The translations under genes and the position numbers were made by a program. Below are positions 6,871 to 14,090 of a stretch of 64,000 nucleotides of DNA, in pieces. Numbering within the stretch: the first letter of the stretch is position 1; each line of letters starts with the position of its first letter. Source of the DNA: Cupriavidus sp. D39 (GTDB lineage Bacteria; Pseudomonadota; Gammaproteobacteria; Burkholderiales; Burkholderiaceae); contig NZ_JAPNLE010000009.1 in the NCBI RefSeq assembly GCF_026627925.1, positions 1 through 64,000 of the forward strand. The letters are read 5' to 3'. Below the pieces are notes generated by a model. It ran no database searches, was not told the DNA's origin, and was given only the letters and a program-made list of their open reading frames with translations.

Positions 6871-7001
6871 GCTTGCTTCACCTGAACGTTACGGGCACCA
6901 CAGAGGGCGGCACGATTAAGAGCGCTGGCGTATGCATCCCACCAGGTCGGGAAGGGGCCGGTGTGGACAGGCTCGTGATTGATCAGGATCTGGAAGATCA
7001 C
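6867..7001 (-). CDS. Very small phage protein
   Basis: 44 residues from a GTG at 7001 with GGAGG five bases upstream (MIFQILINHEPVHTGPFPTW...). Start and stop each overlap the neighbouring genes (GTGA, ATGA), the main reason for accepting it. A longer in-frame reading exists but lacks support. Function unknown. Confidence 0.6.
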   Translation of the reverse strand: MIFQILINHEPVHTGPFPTWWDAYASALNRAALCGARNVQVKQA

Positions 7002-7162
7002 GATTGCCTCCACAGGACAGTGGCGGGCGACTCGGGATTCAGCGCCGCGTGCAGGCCCGCGAGGGCGATGGCGCCAACGGCGACCGCGAACCAGAACGCG
7101 ACGGCACGCACGGCGGATCGGAAGCGGACCACCCGACGGATCTGCTCGGTACGCCAGCTCAT
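6998..7162 (-). CDS. Small single-pass membrane protein
   Basis: 54 residues. A basic N-terminus (MSWRTEQIRRVVRFRSAVR) precedes a hydrophobic helix (AVAFWFAVAVGAIALAGLHA). Starts within the ATGA overlap of the upstream gene and ends in a GTGA overlap with the next. Unknown function; a phage inner-membrane peptide. Confidence 0.65.
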   Translation of the reverse strand: MSWRTEQIRRVVRFRSAVRAVAFWFAVAVGAIALAGLHAALNPESPATVLWRQS

Positions 7163-7347
7163 GCCGCGCTCCCGGTAGTGGCTTTGGCGATGGTGGCGCT
7201 GGCTTCTTGTCGGCAGAGCTCCAAATAGCCGGCATGTTCAGGCTTGGTGGTGCGAACAGCATCTTCCAGCTTGATCAGCGCCCCAAGCAACTCATGCTGC
7301 AGGTTGTCGTGTGCCGCCCGGCGCATTGCAGCTTGTTCGGCGGTCAT
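7159..7347 (-). CDS. Small helical phage protein
   Basis: 62 residues, helical and amphipathic (MTAEQAAMRRAAHDNLQHEL...). ATGA overlaps on both sides. No family recognised. Confidence 0.65.
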   Translation of the reverse strand: MTAEQAAMRRAAHDNLQHELLGALIKLEDAVRTTKPEHAGYLELCRQEASATIAKATTGSAA

Positions 7348-7796
7348 GCTGCAACCTCTTCAGTGTTTGCGGAGAGTGCCGCGGCGGCTTCGCTTTCAGC
7401 TTGTGCCAGCTTCTCGGCATCGATCACCACGCTGATGGTCAGCCGACCCTTCTTGAAGCGGACACTGCCGAGCCGGTGCTCACTACGTTGAACGAGATTG
7501 AAGCCCGCGGTCAGCAAGGCGCGGCAAAGGCGGCGATCGCCTTCGAACACCGAACCCATGACGGACAGGGTCATCCGCTCCCGGTAGACGGGCCTGACGG
7601 CATCGCCATGGATGGTGTAGCCGGCCGCCTTGATCGCTCCGTGCTCGAGTTCGAGCAGCGCCAGGGCGGCAGCCATGTCCTTGAGTTCCTGGGTGCGTGC
7701 ACGATTGCCGCGCTCATGCAGGGCCAGCGCCTGCTGACGCAGGGGCATCGCCAGGATCTGATCGTAGGTCGGGTGCCTCACCATCTCGCTCTCCAT
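7344..7796 (-). CDS. First gene of the leftward operon, unknown function
   Basis: 150 residues. An ATG at 7784 with GGAG seven bases upstream is a good alternative start. Helix (LRQQALALHERGNRARTQELKDMAAAL) followed by a mixed domain. It is the first gene after the operator-covered promoter at 7831-7869 and so heads the operon that ends with the DGR. Not recognised. Confidence 0.7.
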   Translation of the reverse strand: MESEMVRHPTYDQILAMPLRQQALALHERGNRARTQELKDMAAALALLELEHGAIKAAGYTIHGDAVRPVYRERMTLSVMGSVFEGDRRLCRALLTAGFNLVQRSEHRLGSVRFKKGRLTISVVIDAEKLAQAESEAAAALSANTEEVAA

Positions 7797-7830
7797 CTAT
7801 CCGGCACCGGGTGGTGCGTCGTTGGGATCG

Positions 7831-7869
7831 ATTAAAGCATGCTTGATTGATAAATGCAAGAATGCTTTA
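7831..7869 (-). promoter_or_regulatory. Leftward promoter with overlapping operator pair (PL-like)
   Basis: On the minus strand TTGCAT (7859-7854), 17 bp, TTTAAT (7836-7831): a good sigma-70 promoter. It is overlapped by an inverted pair of 13-bp sites, 7833-7845 and 7857-7869, matching at 12 of 13 positions with core TAAAGCATNCTTG. The same core occurs three more times between the repressor and cro genes. A repressor bound here would block the leftward operon, including the clamp and DGR. Confidence 0.75.
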
Positions 7870-7910
7870 GAACACGGACGCGAAAATGTCGCTCCCCTCC
7901 TGGGTGCGTG

Positions 7911-8120
7911 CTAGTCGTCCAGCACTTCGCTAAGCACCCGGGTCATGGATTGGGCGGTGAAACGACGCGATGCCTTGAAGACGCCGTTGAGGTACCAAGC
8001 GAGGTCTCCGTTCCCGAGCATCAGAATGACGATGCTGTTTTCTTCCATCTTCCGTGGGCTAGTCCTTCGCTCCCGGCCTCGTTTTTTTCTATAGGCAACA
8101 AAATCCAGAATCTTCGCCAT
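7911..8120 (-). CDS. Small basic phage protein
   Basis: 69 residues, basic N-terminus (MAKILDFVAYRKKRGRERR) then a strand-rich stretch (NSIVILMLGNGDLAWYLNG). ATG at 8120 with GGATGGG upstream. It precedes the leftward promoter and is separate from the operon. A conserved-looking phage orphan of unknown role. Confidence 0.55.
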   Translation of the reverse strand: MAKILDFVAYRKKRGRERRTSPRKMEENSIVILMLGNGDLAWYLNGVFKASRRFTAQSMTRVLSEVLDD

Positions 8121-8283
8121 GCTGACCCATCCGGTTGCCGCCGGATGTGCCCCGGCGATCGATCCATCGAGCCAATGGGATAACTTTTAAGCGACCGCCA
8201 CAAAACCCTGCTTAAGCGGGATGCAGCGTTCTCTGCACAAAAGTGGCAGAGAAAACTGCCGGGGGTGGCAAAGGCGCATGGCA

Positions 8284-8309
8284 AAAAAAGCCCGCCGATG
8301 GCGGGTTTT
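8284..8309 (-). terminator. Rho-independent terminator of the repressor gene
   Basis: Stem CCCGCC/GGCGGG (8291-8296 with 8300-8305), loop GAT. Seven Ts follow on the minus strand (A-run at 8284-8289 on plus), so it ends leftward transcripts from the repressor gene. Four Ts on the plus side make it partly bidirectional. Confidence 0.8.
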
Positions 8310-8345
8310 GTCGGGGATTACGGTGACATGCAGATCGCGTTCACG

Positions 8346-8765
8346 CTATCCGCTATGGGTCTTCCGCTTCCCGCTGCTGATCAGTCCCTCCTGACGCGGG
8401 GTGCCCCACTCATCCTTCCGTTCAAGGCTCGCGCGCGTGTATTCCGAGACGATCCGGTCGAGCCCGGACTTCTGTGCCGAGCTCAACTGCTCGTATTCCT
8501 CCCGGCTCACGGAGAACGGCCAGGTTTGATCTGCCTCCTCCTTCGTCGACGCGAGAGACCCAGCCCCGGTGGCCAGCCAGAAGCTATCGACCCCCAGGAA
8601 TTTGGCGGCTCGCGCTGAGTTTTCTGCTGTGAGTGCCTTCGTTTTCCCAAGGAGGACTTGCGACACCGCCTGAACGCTAATGCCGATGTCGTCGGCCAGC
8701 TGCTGCCTGTCTTTGCCGGATGTTGTGAGGGCCTGCTCAAGGCGTTGGCCGTAGGTGCTTTTCAT
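8346..8765 (-). CDS. CI-like phage repressor (XRE HTH)
   Basis: 139 residues from the ATG at 8765. An N-terminal helix-turn-helix of the Xre/Cro family (RQQLADDIGISVQAVSQVLLGKTK, given in part) is followed by a short acidic C-terminal region; there is no LexA/S24 peptidase domain, so it is not a classical RecA-cleaved repressor. There is no obvious ribosome-binding site before the ATG, which may indicate a leaderless transcript as for lambda cI. Divergent from cro (8836) with operator-like sites between them. Probable lysogeny repressor. Confidence 0.85.
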   Translation of the reverse strand: MKSTYGQRLEQALTTSGKDRQQLADDIGISVQAVSQVLLGKTKALTAENSARAAKFLGVDSFWLATGAGSLASTKEEADQTWPFSVSREEYEQLSSAQKSGLDRIVSEYTRASLERKDEWGTPRQEGLISSGKRKTHSG

Positions 8766-8769
8766 GACG

Positions 8770-8828
8770 AAAGCATACTTACAAGCTCGTAAAGCATGGT
8801 TGCCTTCTGGTCTAAAGAATGCTTTAAT
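8770..8828 (+). promoter_or_regulatory. Operator cluster and rightward promoter (PR-like)
   Basis: Three copies of the TAAAGCAT-type site: 8770-8782, 8790-8802 and, inverted, about 8813-8825. A rightward promoter TTGCCT (8800-8805), 17 bp, TTTAAT (8823-8828) ends eight bases before the cro ATG, so the cro mRNA has almost no leader. Layout matches a CI/Cro switch with three operators. Confidence 0.75.
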
Positions 8829-8835
8829 TGAGCGC

Positions 8836-9045
8836 ATGGAAAAGTCCAAAGCCACAACCCTCCTTGGAGGGACGCCATCTTCAGCCGCCGAAGCGATCGG
8901 TATTTCGCCTCAAGCGTATTCGCAGTGGCCGCAGATCCTGCCGAGGCGGCTTGCTGATCGTGTCGTGGCGGCTATCGCACGGAAGCATCTTCCGGCCGCG
9001 CTCATTGGGAGTGAACTGTGCGTCGATCAGGCAGAGACGAAGTGA
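8836..9045 (+). CDS. Cro-like transcriptional regulator
   Basis: 69 residues (MEKSKATTLLGGTPSSAAEA...). The segment SSAAEAIGISPQAYSQWPQILPRR reads as a Cro/YdaS-type helix-turn-helix, with length typical of YdaS-like antirepressors. Divergent from the CI-like gene. It stops one base before the convergent gene 9046-9390. Confidence 0.8.
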   Translation: MEKSKATTLLGGTPSSAAEAIGISPQAYSQWPQILPRRLADRVVAAIARKHLPAALIGSELCVDQAETK

Positions 9046-9390
9046 TTAGTTTCCGTTCTGACTCTCGTCAAGCGCCTGCACGATTCGTTCGAGCTGGGCG
9101 AGTAGTACGCGGGTGGCGCGGATGCACTCACGCAGAGCTGGCCTCTGATCAACAGCTGGTCGCCTTGTCCGACTCGGCTTCCCTTTCCCTGTTGCGAGCC
9201 ACTGAGATGACACCCCAAGTGCACGTGCGATTTCGTCCGTGTACCGGCTTCCCTTTGCGTTCCGATTCGGATCGGCCAGGTACTGGATCGATTGGTATTC
9301 GACGCCGACACGCTGTGCAAGGGCGCGCCGAGAGGTCGGCGGCTCGGTTTGTTGCATTGCCCAGCGGAGGCGTTCTGCGTACGTGTACAT
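9046..9390 (-). CDS. Second XRE-type DNA-binding regulator
   Basis: 114 residues. YAERLRWAMQQTEPPTSRRALAQRVGVEYQSIQYLAD is a helix-turn-helix N-terminus like those of phage repressors, followed by LGVSSQWLATGKG, also typical. It is tail-to-tail with cro and head-to-head with 9555. The prophage thus carries two repressor-like genes on the minus strand, each facing a rightward gene. It could be the true immunity repressor, with 8346-8765 a relative acquired by recombination. Confidence 0.8.
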   Translation of the reverse strand: MYTYAERLRWAMQQTEPPTSRRALAQRVGVEYQSIQYLADPNRNAKGSRYTDEIARALGVSSQWLATGKGKPSRTRRPAVDQRPALRECIRATRVLLAQLERIVQALDESQNGN

Positions 9391-9554
9391 GCGATGAAGT
9401 TTGGCATTGGGCCTGTGCAGATGTGTTTGTCATTTGCCGGCAGAACCTTCTGCCAGTCCGGGCGGATCTCGCCGCTCGGTAAAAAAATTTTCGGCTTTCC
9501 CCAACGGTGGATTCAACCGTGGAACCGATGATATTTCTCTATAAGGACAAAGAA

Positions 9555-9953
9555 ATGAGGACCGCCGACCAGCTTGAAAGCCGCGCCGGTATTGGCTTTG
9601 CGGCGATTCCCAACGATGCAGGAGCTGCACAGGCAGTTTTTTTGCCGACCAGCCTGATCGCGCAGTGCGTGACGTTCCGAGACGCATGCGCGCTGGCTTG
9701 GGAATACCGCGCCAACGAGGCACTGACAAAGCAGGTGCTGGCGGTCGTCGCGGATTTGTACCCGTCTCACTCCAGCGATTACTTCCATCGAGAGAAGCAC
9801 AACGCCAATGGCAAGCCGCGTCGCGACTTGCCGGCAGAAAAGATCGCGGACGTGGAGCGGGCCCTGGGTAACCGGGCGATCAGCCAATACCTGGCACGCC
9901 GCGGGATGCTCACGTTAATGGAGGAAGTGATTTCTGCGAGGGCCCATGGATGA
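9555..9953 (+). CDS. Phage early regulator, possible CII-type protein
   Basis: 132 residues from the ATG at 9555 (AAGGAC upstream). Helical, with DACALAWEYRANEALTKQVL, a central SSDYFHREKHNANGKPRRDLP and a C-terminal helix. Position just right of the second repressor and the helix content resemble the phage regulatory CII family of Burkholderia/Ralstonia phages. Family assignment tentative. Confidence 0.6.
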   Translation: MRTADQLESRAGIGFAAIPNDAGAAQAVFLPTSLIAQCVTFRDACALAWEYRANEALTKQVLAVVADLYPSHSSDYFHREKHNANGKPRRDLPAEKIADVERALGNRAISQYLARRGMLTLMEEVISARAHG

Positions 9954-9998
9954 AAGCGAGGCGCTCGGCATAGCCCGGGGGCAGTGCAGAGCGCAGTG

Positions 9999-10136
9999 AT
10001 GAACCACGGAGACGACAAGGAAGGCGTGATCCAGGTGCTGCAGGAGATGGCCAAAAAGGATCCGCGAATGTTTGAGGAACTGCGTGCAAGGGGTTTGAAG
10101 GAACTCTCGGCGGCGCAGGCGGCAATAAAGCACTGA
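9999..10136 (+). CDS. Small acidic/basic helical protein
   Basis: 45 residues (MNHGDDKEGVIQVLQEMAKK...). An open frame between two accepted genes with matching codon use. Little more can be said; probably a coupled phage micro-gene. Confidence 0.5.
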   Translation: MNHGDDKEGVIQVLQEMAKKDPRMFEELRARGLKELSAAQAAIKH

Positions 10137-10150
10137 CAGGAAGGGGTTTG

Positions 10151-10399
10151 ATGCCAGTTAAGAAGCCACATCCGATCTACCTCACGGACGATTTCCCGCG
10201 CGATGGCTGCACGATCGCCATCGACATTCAGGGAACGTCCTACGGTATCGCCCTGTTTGCGCCAGGCAGGAAGAGTCATCCGATCGAGGTGTATTCGTGT
10301 CGCACGAGCGAGGCGCTGCAAGTGCTCGTTGAGTGCCTCGCAACAGGGAGGAAGGTACCGAAGGGGTATCGCGAGATTGGCTTGGAGGCACAGCAGTGA
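10151..10399 (+). CDS. Small phage protein, unknown
   Basis: 82 residues from the ATG at 10151, with AGGAAGGGG upstream. Strand-rich (GCTIAIDIQGTSYGIALFAPG) with the look of a small beta domain. Ends in a GTGA overlap with the Rmf/CrpP-like gene. Confidence 0.6.
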   Translation: MPVKKPHPIYLTDDFPRDGCTIAIDIQGTSYGIALFAPGRKSHPIEVYSCRTSEALQVLVECLATGRKVPKGYREIGLEAQQ

Positions 10400-10572
10400 T
10401 TCACGAACTCATGCCCCGAGCGGAAGTACGGGCGGCCGGCGCCGAGGCATTCCGTCGTGGGCAGAAGCCCGAGGACAACCCGCACTGGCCGCCCGGCACT
10501 GACGCCCACGTTGAGTGGAACTCGGGGTTCAAAGGCGAGCAGTACCGGGACGCCAAGCCCGTAAATGCATAG
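10396..10572 (+). CDS. Rmf/CrpP-fold small protein
   Basis: 58 residues from a GTG at 10396 overlapping the previous stop. The pattern AGAEAFRRGQKPEDNPH...AHVEWNSGFKGEQ follows ribosome modulation factor and CrpP relatives (A..A...G....NP......W..G). Rmf dimerises ribosomes in stationary phase; CrpP was reported to affect ciprofloxacin susceptibility. Which of these, if either, applies to a phage homologue is unknown. Confidence 0.65.
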   Translation: MIHELMPRAEVRAAGAEAFRRGQKPEDNPHWPPGTDAHVEWNSGFKGEQYRDAKPVNA

Positions 10573-10580
10573 GAGGACGC

Positions 10581-10877
10581 ATGCAGACCGCAGTAGCAGA
10601 CACGAGCATCCGCGCATACCACCAGGCCAAGAAGGAGGGCGCGCTGTCGCGCCAGAAGCAGCTGATCATGGCCGTCATCGGCCCGAACCCTTGCGACTAT
10701 TCGTTGCAGGAGATCCGCGAGAAGACGGGGCTGCCGATCAATGTGGTCAGCGCCCGCGTCAACGAGCTGCGCGAGGATGACTGCGAGCTTGAGCGCGGCC
10801 CGTCCCGCCCGTGCTCGATCACCCGCAAGACGATCCGCCCCGTGCGCCGGCCGCACCCACAGAAGGCGCTGTTCTGA
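10581..10877 (+). CDS. Winged-helix DNA-binding protein
   Basis: 98 residues from an ATG with AGGAGG four bases upstream. YSLQEIREKTGLPINVVSARVNELREDD is a clear winged-helix recognition unit, followed by a wing and a basic tail. Similar small proteins sit next to the NinB/NinG/YbcO block of lambdoid phages. Probably binds phage DNA. Confidence 0.75.
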   Translation: MQTAVADTSIRAYHQAKKEGALSRQKQLIMAVIGPNPCDYSLQEIREKTGLPINVVSARVNELREDDCELERGPSRPCSITRKTIRPVRRPHPQKALF

Positions 10878-10879
10878 CG

Positions 10880-11323
10880 ATGCTGACCAGACGCAGCCCC
10901 ATGAAGCGCGGCGCGCAGCTACAGCGCCGCACTTCGCTCCAATCAAGAACCTGGCTGAAACAGGTGGCCGGCCTCGTGCCGAGCCCCTTCAAGAAGAAGC
11001 GGGCAAAGCGCCGGCCGATCGCGCAACGCCGCTTTGCCGACGCTTGCCGCGGCGAGCCGTGCTACCTGCTGATTGCTGGCGCGCCGGCCCACCCCATCGA
11101 GTCCGTGGTGCCTTGCCACTCGAATCAGCAGATCCACGGCAAGGGCATGGGCCTCAAGGCGGACGACGAGAAGACCGTGCCGGGCTGCGGCTGGTGCCAC
11201 CACCAGATCGACCAGGGCACCCGCCTGAGCAAGGACGAGCGCCGCGCCTACTGGGACGCCGCTTACGCCCGCTGGGTGCCTGTACGTACGGTGAAGCTTG
11301 CCGCTCAAGGGGGCGCTACATGA
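10880..11323 (+). CDS. YbcO/DUF1364-type nuclease
   Basis: 147 residues. A basic N-terminus (MKRGAQLQRRTSLQSRTWLK, in part) precedes the DUF1364 core: RGEPCYLLI...VVPCHSNQQIHGKGMGLKAD and CGWCHHQIDQG, with Cys/His positions that fit an HNH-like metal site (compare E. coli YbcO). Likely DNA endonuclease in phage recombination or packaging, by family. Confidence 0.8.
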   Translation: MLTRRSPMKRGAQLQRRTSLQSRTWLKQVAGLVPSPFKKKRAKRRPIAQRRFADACRGEPCYLLIAGAPAHPIESVVPCHSNQQIHGKGMGLKADDEKTVPGCGWCHHQIDQGTRLSKDERRAYWDAAYARWVPVRTVKLAAQGGAT

Positions 11324-12397
11324 GCGGGAAGATGTGCGGCCTGGTGTTCGAACACTATCCCGTTGGCGGCGGAGAGATGCTTACCGCGCTGTGCCTGGCT
11401 GACCACGCTGACCACGATGGCACGTCGATCTGGCCGGCAATTCCGACGATTGCCAAGCTCACGCGGCAGTCGGAACGGACGGTGCAGTACCACATGCGCG
11501 ACATGCAGGAATCGGGCTGGCTGCTGCTGGTCGGCAATGCCAAGGGCGGCCGCAAGAAGTCCCGCGAATACCGCATCAACCCGGTGTGGATCGAGACCGG
11601 CAAGCTCGAAAAAAGGGTGCAGAAATTGCACCCTTTAATGGGGAGGGCGCGGAGAAGACTGAGCCTGTGGATAACTTTGAAAAGGGTGCAATAGCTGCTG
11701 CACCCTTTGATGACGGAAAGGGTGCAACGGGCGACACGAAAGGGTGCAATCTGGAACAGGAAAGGGTGCAATCTGAAGCAATAAAGGGTGCAACAGCTAT
11801 TGCACCCAACCCGTCCTTACCCGTCCTAGACCCGTCAGTGACCCGTAGCGCGAGCGCTCCGCCAGACCACATCCGGAATTCGACAACCGGCGAAATCAAC
11901 CCCCGCCCGGTGCAGATTTCGATCCTGCTGCGGAAGACCTACTCGCTCCCCGTGACGAGCAATTCGGCGGAGGTGCTGGAGCTGAGCCGGCTGGCCGTGA
12001 CGGATCTGGAAATCGCCGAGCACATCGATGCGTTCCGGATCAAGAAGCCCGGCGAGCAGCCGAATGCCCGCTACGTCCTTCGGATGATCGAGTCGACGCG
12101 GAAAGCACTGGCCGATGCTGCAGCTGATGCCGACCCTGCCGTGTCCGGGCCGGCGGCCGCCGAAGCGGGGATCTGGTGGCGGTCCGCCTCGGGCATCAAC
12201 GCCAAGGGCTTGGATTTGGGCATCAAGCAGAAGCCCAACGAGCCGGAATGGGTTTTCAAGACTCGCGTCTTCCGTGATGCCGGCCCCGGCAAATGGCGTG
12301 ACGAATGGGAGACCAAGCTGCAGAAGGAAAAAGCTCAGTCTATGCCCAGGTCTTCGAGCAGTTCCACGGCCACCCGCCGATCGGAGACGCGGCATGA
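11320..12397 (+). CDS. Phage replication/helix-turn-helix protein (frame broken twice)
   Basis: Starts with ATG 11320 overlapping the previous stop. A winged-helix domain (IWPAIPTIAKLTRQSERTVQ, then HMRDMQESGWLLLVG) is followed by a linker of repeated KGA/APF units and a C-terminal domain (SAEVLELSRLAVTDLEIAEH...). As sequenced, frame 1 stops at 11694. The rest continues in the -1 frame from the A6 run 11609-11614, and again shifts -1 at the A5 run 12328-12332, after which it ends [12 protein letters not shown] with its stop overlapping the next ATG. Both shifts are restored by one extra A. Resembles DnaT/gpO-type replication initiators by layout. Probable assembly artefact rather than a pseudogene. 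Confidence 0.7.
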
Positions 12398-12666
12398 ACT
12401 GCAAACCGGGAATTCTCGCCTACATCGCAGTGCCGGCCGATTGGTCGAGAAAGACGCTGGACGGCAAGGTTGTCGAGGTCATGTGGCTGCGCGCGCCATT
12501 CCTGGATCCTGAGAAGGATCAGCGGCCAACTTGGTGGTGCAAATTCCCGACGCCGTGGATCCACGCAAAGGGGCCGGTCAGTGAGTGCTTCTTGCTCGAT
12601 GCGTGGCTGCGCCCGATCAGCGGCGTCCCGGTCACGGACGAGGTCCACAGCGAGGTTGAGGCGTGA
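12394..12666 (+). CDS. Phage hypothetical protein
   Basis: 90 residues, SH3-like strand pattern ([23 protein letters not shown], in part) with [23 protein letters not shown] overlaps the end of the replication gene and its stop overlaps the next GTG. Similar small proteins follow replication genes in Burkholderiales phages; function unknown. Confidence 0.65.
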   Translation: MNCKPGILAYIAVPADWSRKTLDGKVVEVMWLRAPFLDPEKDQRPTWWCKFPTPWIHAKGPVSECFLLDAWLRPISGVPVTDEVHSEVEA

Positions 12667-13031
12667 GGGGCGGGATTCGGAGACCGGCGGCGCCGAAACG
12701 GCCGCGCGCGGTGGGAAGCCTGGGCGAAGAAATCTTTGCCCTCCACCTAAAGGCATCGGGTTTGAGTGCACCGGAGCGGGAACACCGGTTCGATGCAGTG
12801 CGTAAGTGGCGGTTTGACTTTGCATGGCCGGCGAAGCGGCTGGCGGTGGAAGTGGAGGGCGGTACCTGGACTGGCGGGCGACATACCCGGGGTTCGGGCT
12901 ACCAGGCGGACCTGGAGAAATACAACGCGGCGGCGGCACAGGGATGGACGGTGCTGCGGTTCACGACGGGCCAGGTGAAGACGGGAGAGGCGCTGGCGGT
13001 GGTGCTGGCGGCCATGAAGGAGAGGGCATGA
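12663..13031 (+). CDS. Vsr/DUF559-like PD-(D/E)xK endonuclease
   Basis: 122 residues from a GTG overlapping the previous stop. [30 protein letters not shown] (the D...ExE core), [21 protein letters not shown] and GWTVLRFT match compact restriction-like endonucleases of the DUF559/Vsr/holliday-resolvase-like group common in phage ninR-type regions. Likely acts on branched or mismatched phage DNA. Confidence 0.75.
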   Translation: MRGGIRRPAAPKRPRAVGSLGEEIFALHLKASGLSAPEREHRFDAVRKWRFDFAWPAKRLAVEVEGGTWTGGRHTRGSGYQADLEKYNAAAAQGWTVLRFTTGQVKTGEALAVVLAAMKERA

Positions 13032-13321
13032 ACGGCGAACTGAGCTGTGAAGTGGTGGGCAACGAGCTGGTGATCAGAGTGCCGGTGAGCGCATTGGCGA
13101 AGGCGACGGAGATCATGCTGCCCGATCTGCTGATGATAGATCCGGACGAGCATCCGGACCCGGTCAAGGTGACGGATCCCCTGGAATGGGCTGAAGCGGT
13201 GGTAGAGGCCCTGACGGAAGAGAAAGAGGACGGCACCACGCGCATCAATCGGATGTTCGATGACGCCTTCAAGCACGCCAGCGAGCAGGGCGCCGAAGGC
13301 ATCGAAGTTGAGGGAGCGTAG
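13028..13321 (+). CDS. Acidic phage protein, unknown
   Basis: 97 residues, acidic, with a beta-like first half ([21 protein letters not shown]) and a helical second half. ATGA overlap upstream. No family recognised. Confidence 0.6.
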   Translation: MNGELSCEVVGNELVIRVPVSALAKATEIMLPDLLMIDPDEHPDPVKVTDPLEWAEAVVEALTEEKEDGTTRINRMFDDAFKHASEQGAEGIEVEGA

Positions 13322-13323
13322 CC

Positions 13324-13794
13324 ATGAAGCTGATCCGCAATCTCCTTGCGCGTATTTTCGGCAAGAACCGCCCCGAGGCCGAAGTTGCCTCCAGTCGAGA
13401 AATCGCAATCTCCGCACCCGTCATCAATCTGGCTTCCCGCCTGAATCCGCAAGTGCCGCCGCGCCGCAACCCGACGGCGCCGTCGCGCGCTGTGGCAGCT
13501 GCGTCCGTCCCGCGCCGCGCGCCGGTATCGGCAGCCGCCCCGTCTGCCTCCCGCTCGAGCACGACCGATGACGGCATGTCCATGCTGCCGGCGGCGATGC
13601 TGCTCTCCAGCCACTCGGACGATGGGAGTGCCGCGGACTCTGGTTCGTTCGGCAACAGCTGGTCGGCGCCGGTGAGCCGGGGCGGGTCCTTCGACGGCGG
13701 CGGCGCGTCGGGAAACTGGGATAGCGGGTCGAGCTCGTCCTCGGATAGCTGTTCGTCGTCGGACAGCGGCAGTTCGTCCTGCAGCTCCGACTGA
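13324..13794 (+). CDS. Low-complexity Ser/Gly-rich protein
   Basis: 156 residues. A short basic N-terminus (MKLIRNLLARIFGKNRPEAE), an Ala/Pro/Ser linker, and a C-terminal tail of Ser, Gly, Asp and Cys (DSGSSSSSDSCSSSDSG, in part) like the tails of phage YrhK/Rho-like lipoproteins or host TPM proteins. Likely disordered. Function unknown. Confidence 0.55.
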   Translation: MKLIRNLLARIFGKNRPEAEVASSREIAISAPVINLASRLNPQVPPRRNPTAPSRAVAAASVPRRAPVSAAAPSASRSSTTDDGMSMLPAAMLLSSHSDDGSAADSGSFGNSWSAPVSRGGSFDGGGASGNWDSGSSSSSDSCSSSDSGSSSCSSD

Positions 13795-13804
13795 GGGGGA
13801 TGAC

Positions 13805-13885
13805 ATGGACGTTCCCGCTTTCATTTGGTTTGCGCTGGTGGTGGTGATCGTCGGCGCTCTGGTGGTCTGGGAGAAACGGCGATGA
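13805..13885 (+). CDS. 26-residue membrane peptide
   Basis: MDVPAFIWFALVVVIVGALV then VWEKRR: one hydrophobic helix and a basic cap. GAGGGGGATGAC precedes the ATG and the stop overlaps the next gene (ATGA). Such peptides are common in phage early regions. Confidence 0.6.
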   Translation: MDVPAFIWFALVVVIVGALVVWEKRR

Positions 13886-13980
13886 CCTGTACGAATTGCG
13901 GTGGCAACACCCATACCGCGCCGCACTGCCCCATGAACCGCGGCGTTCGAATTGCAAGACCTATAACGGAGACAAAATGA
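13882..13980 (+). CDS. 32-residue zinc-knuckle-like peptide
   Basis: MTCTNCGGNTHTAPHCPMNR carries a CxxC...H...HC arrangement of a zinc knuckle. Coupled at both ends by ATGA overlaps. A near-identical motif layout (CFKCGHPPHDGSCVN) opens the gene at 14087, so the two may share an origin. Confidence 0.55.
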   Translation: MTCTNCGGNTHTAPHCPMNRGVRIARPITETK

Positions 13981-14090
13981 GTAAGATCTTCAAGTACCTG
14001 GACGAGCATATCCCTGCTTTCGTCATTGGTGGCCTGGCGGGCGTGGTGATCGCCTTTGCTGTGATCTTGCCTGCGCGGGGTTTGCTATGA
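13977..14090 (+). CDS. 37-residue membrane peptide
   Basis: MSKIFKYLDEHIPAFVIGGL then AGVVIAFAVILPARGLL: an amphipathic head and one transmembrane helix. ATGA overlaps on both sides. Unknown role. Confidence 0.55.
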   Translation: MSKIFKYLDEHIPAFVIGGLAGVVIAFAVILPARGLL

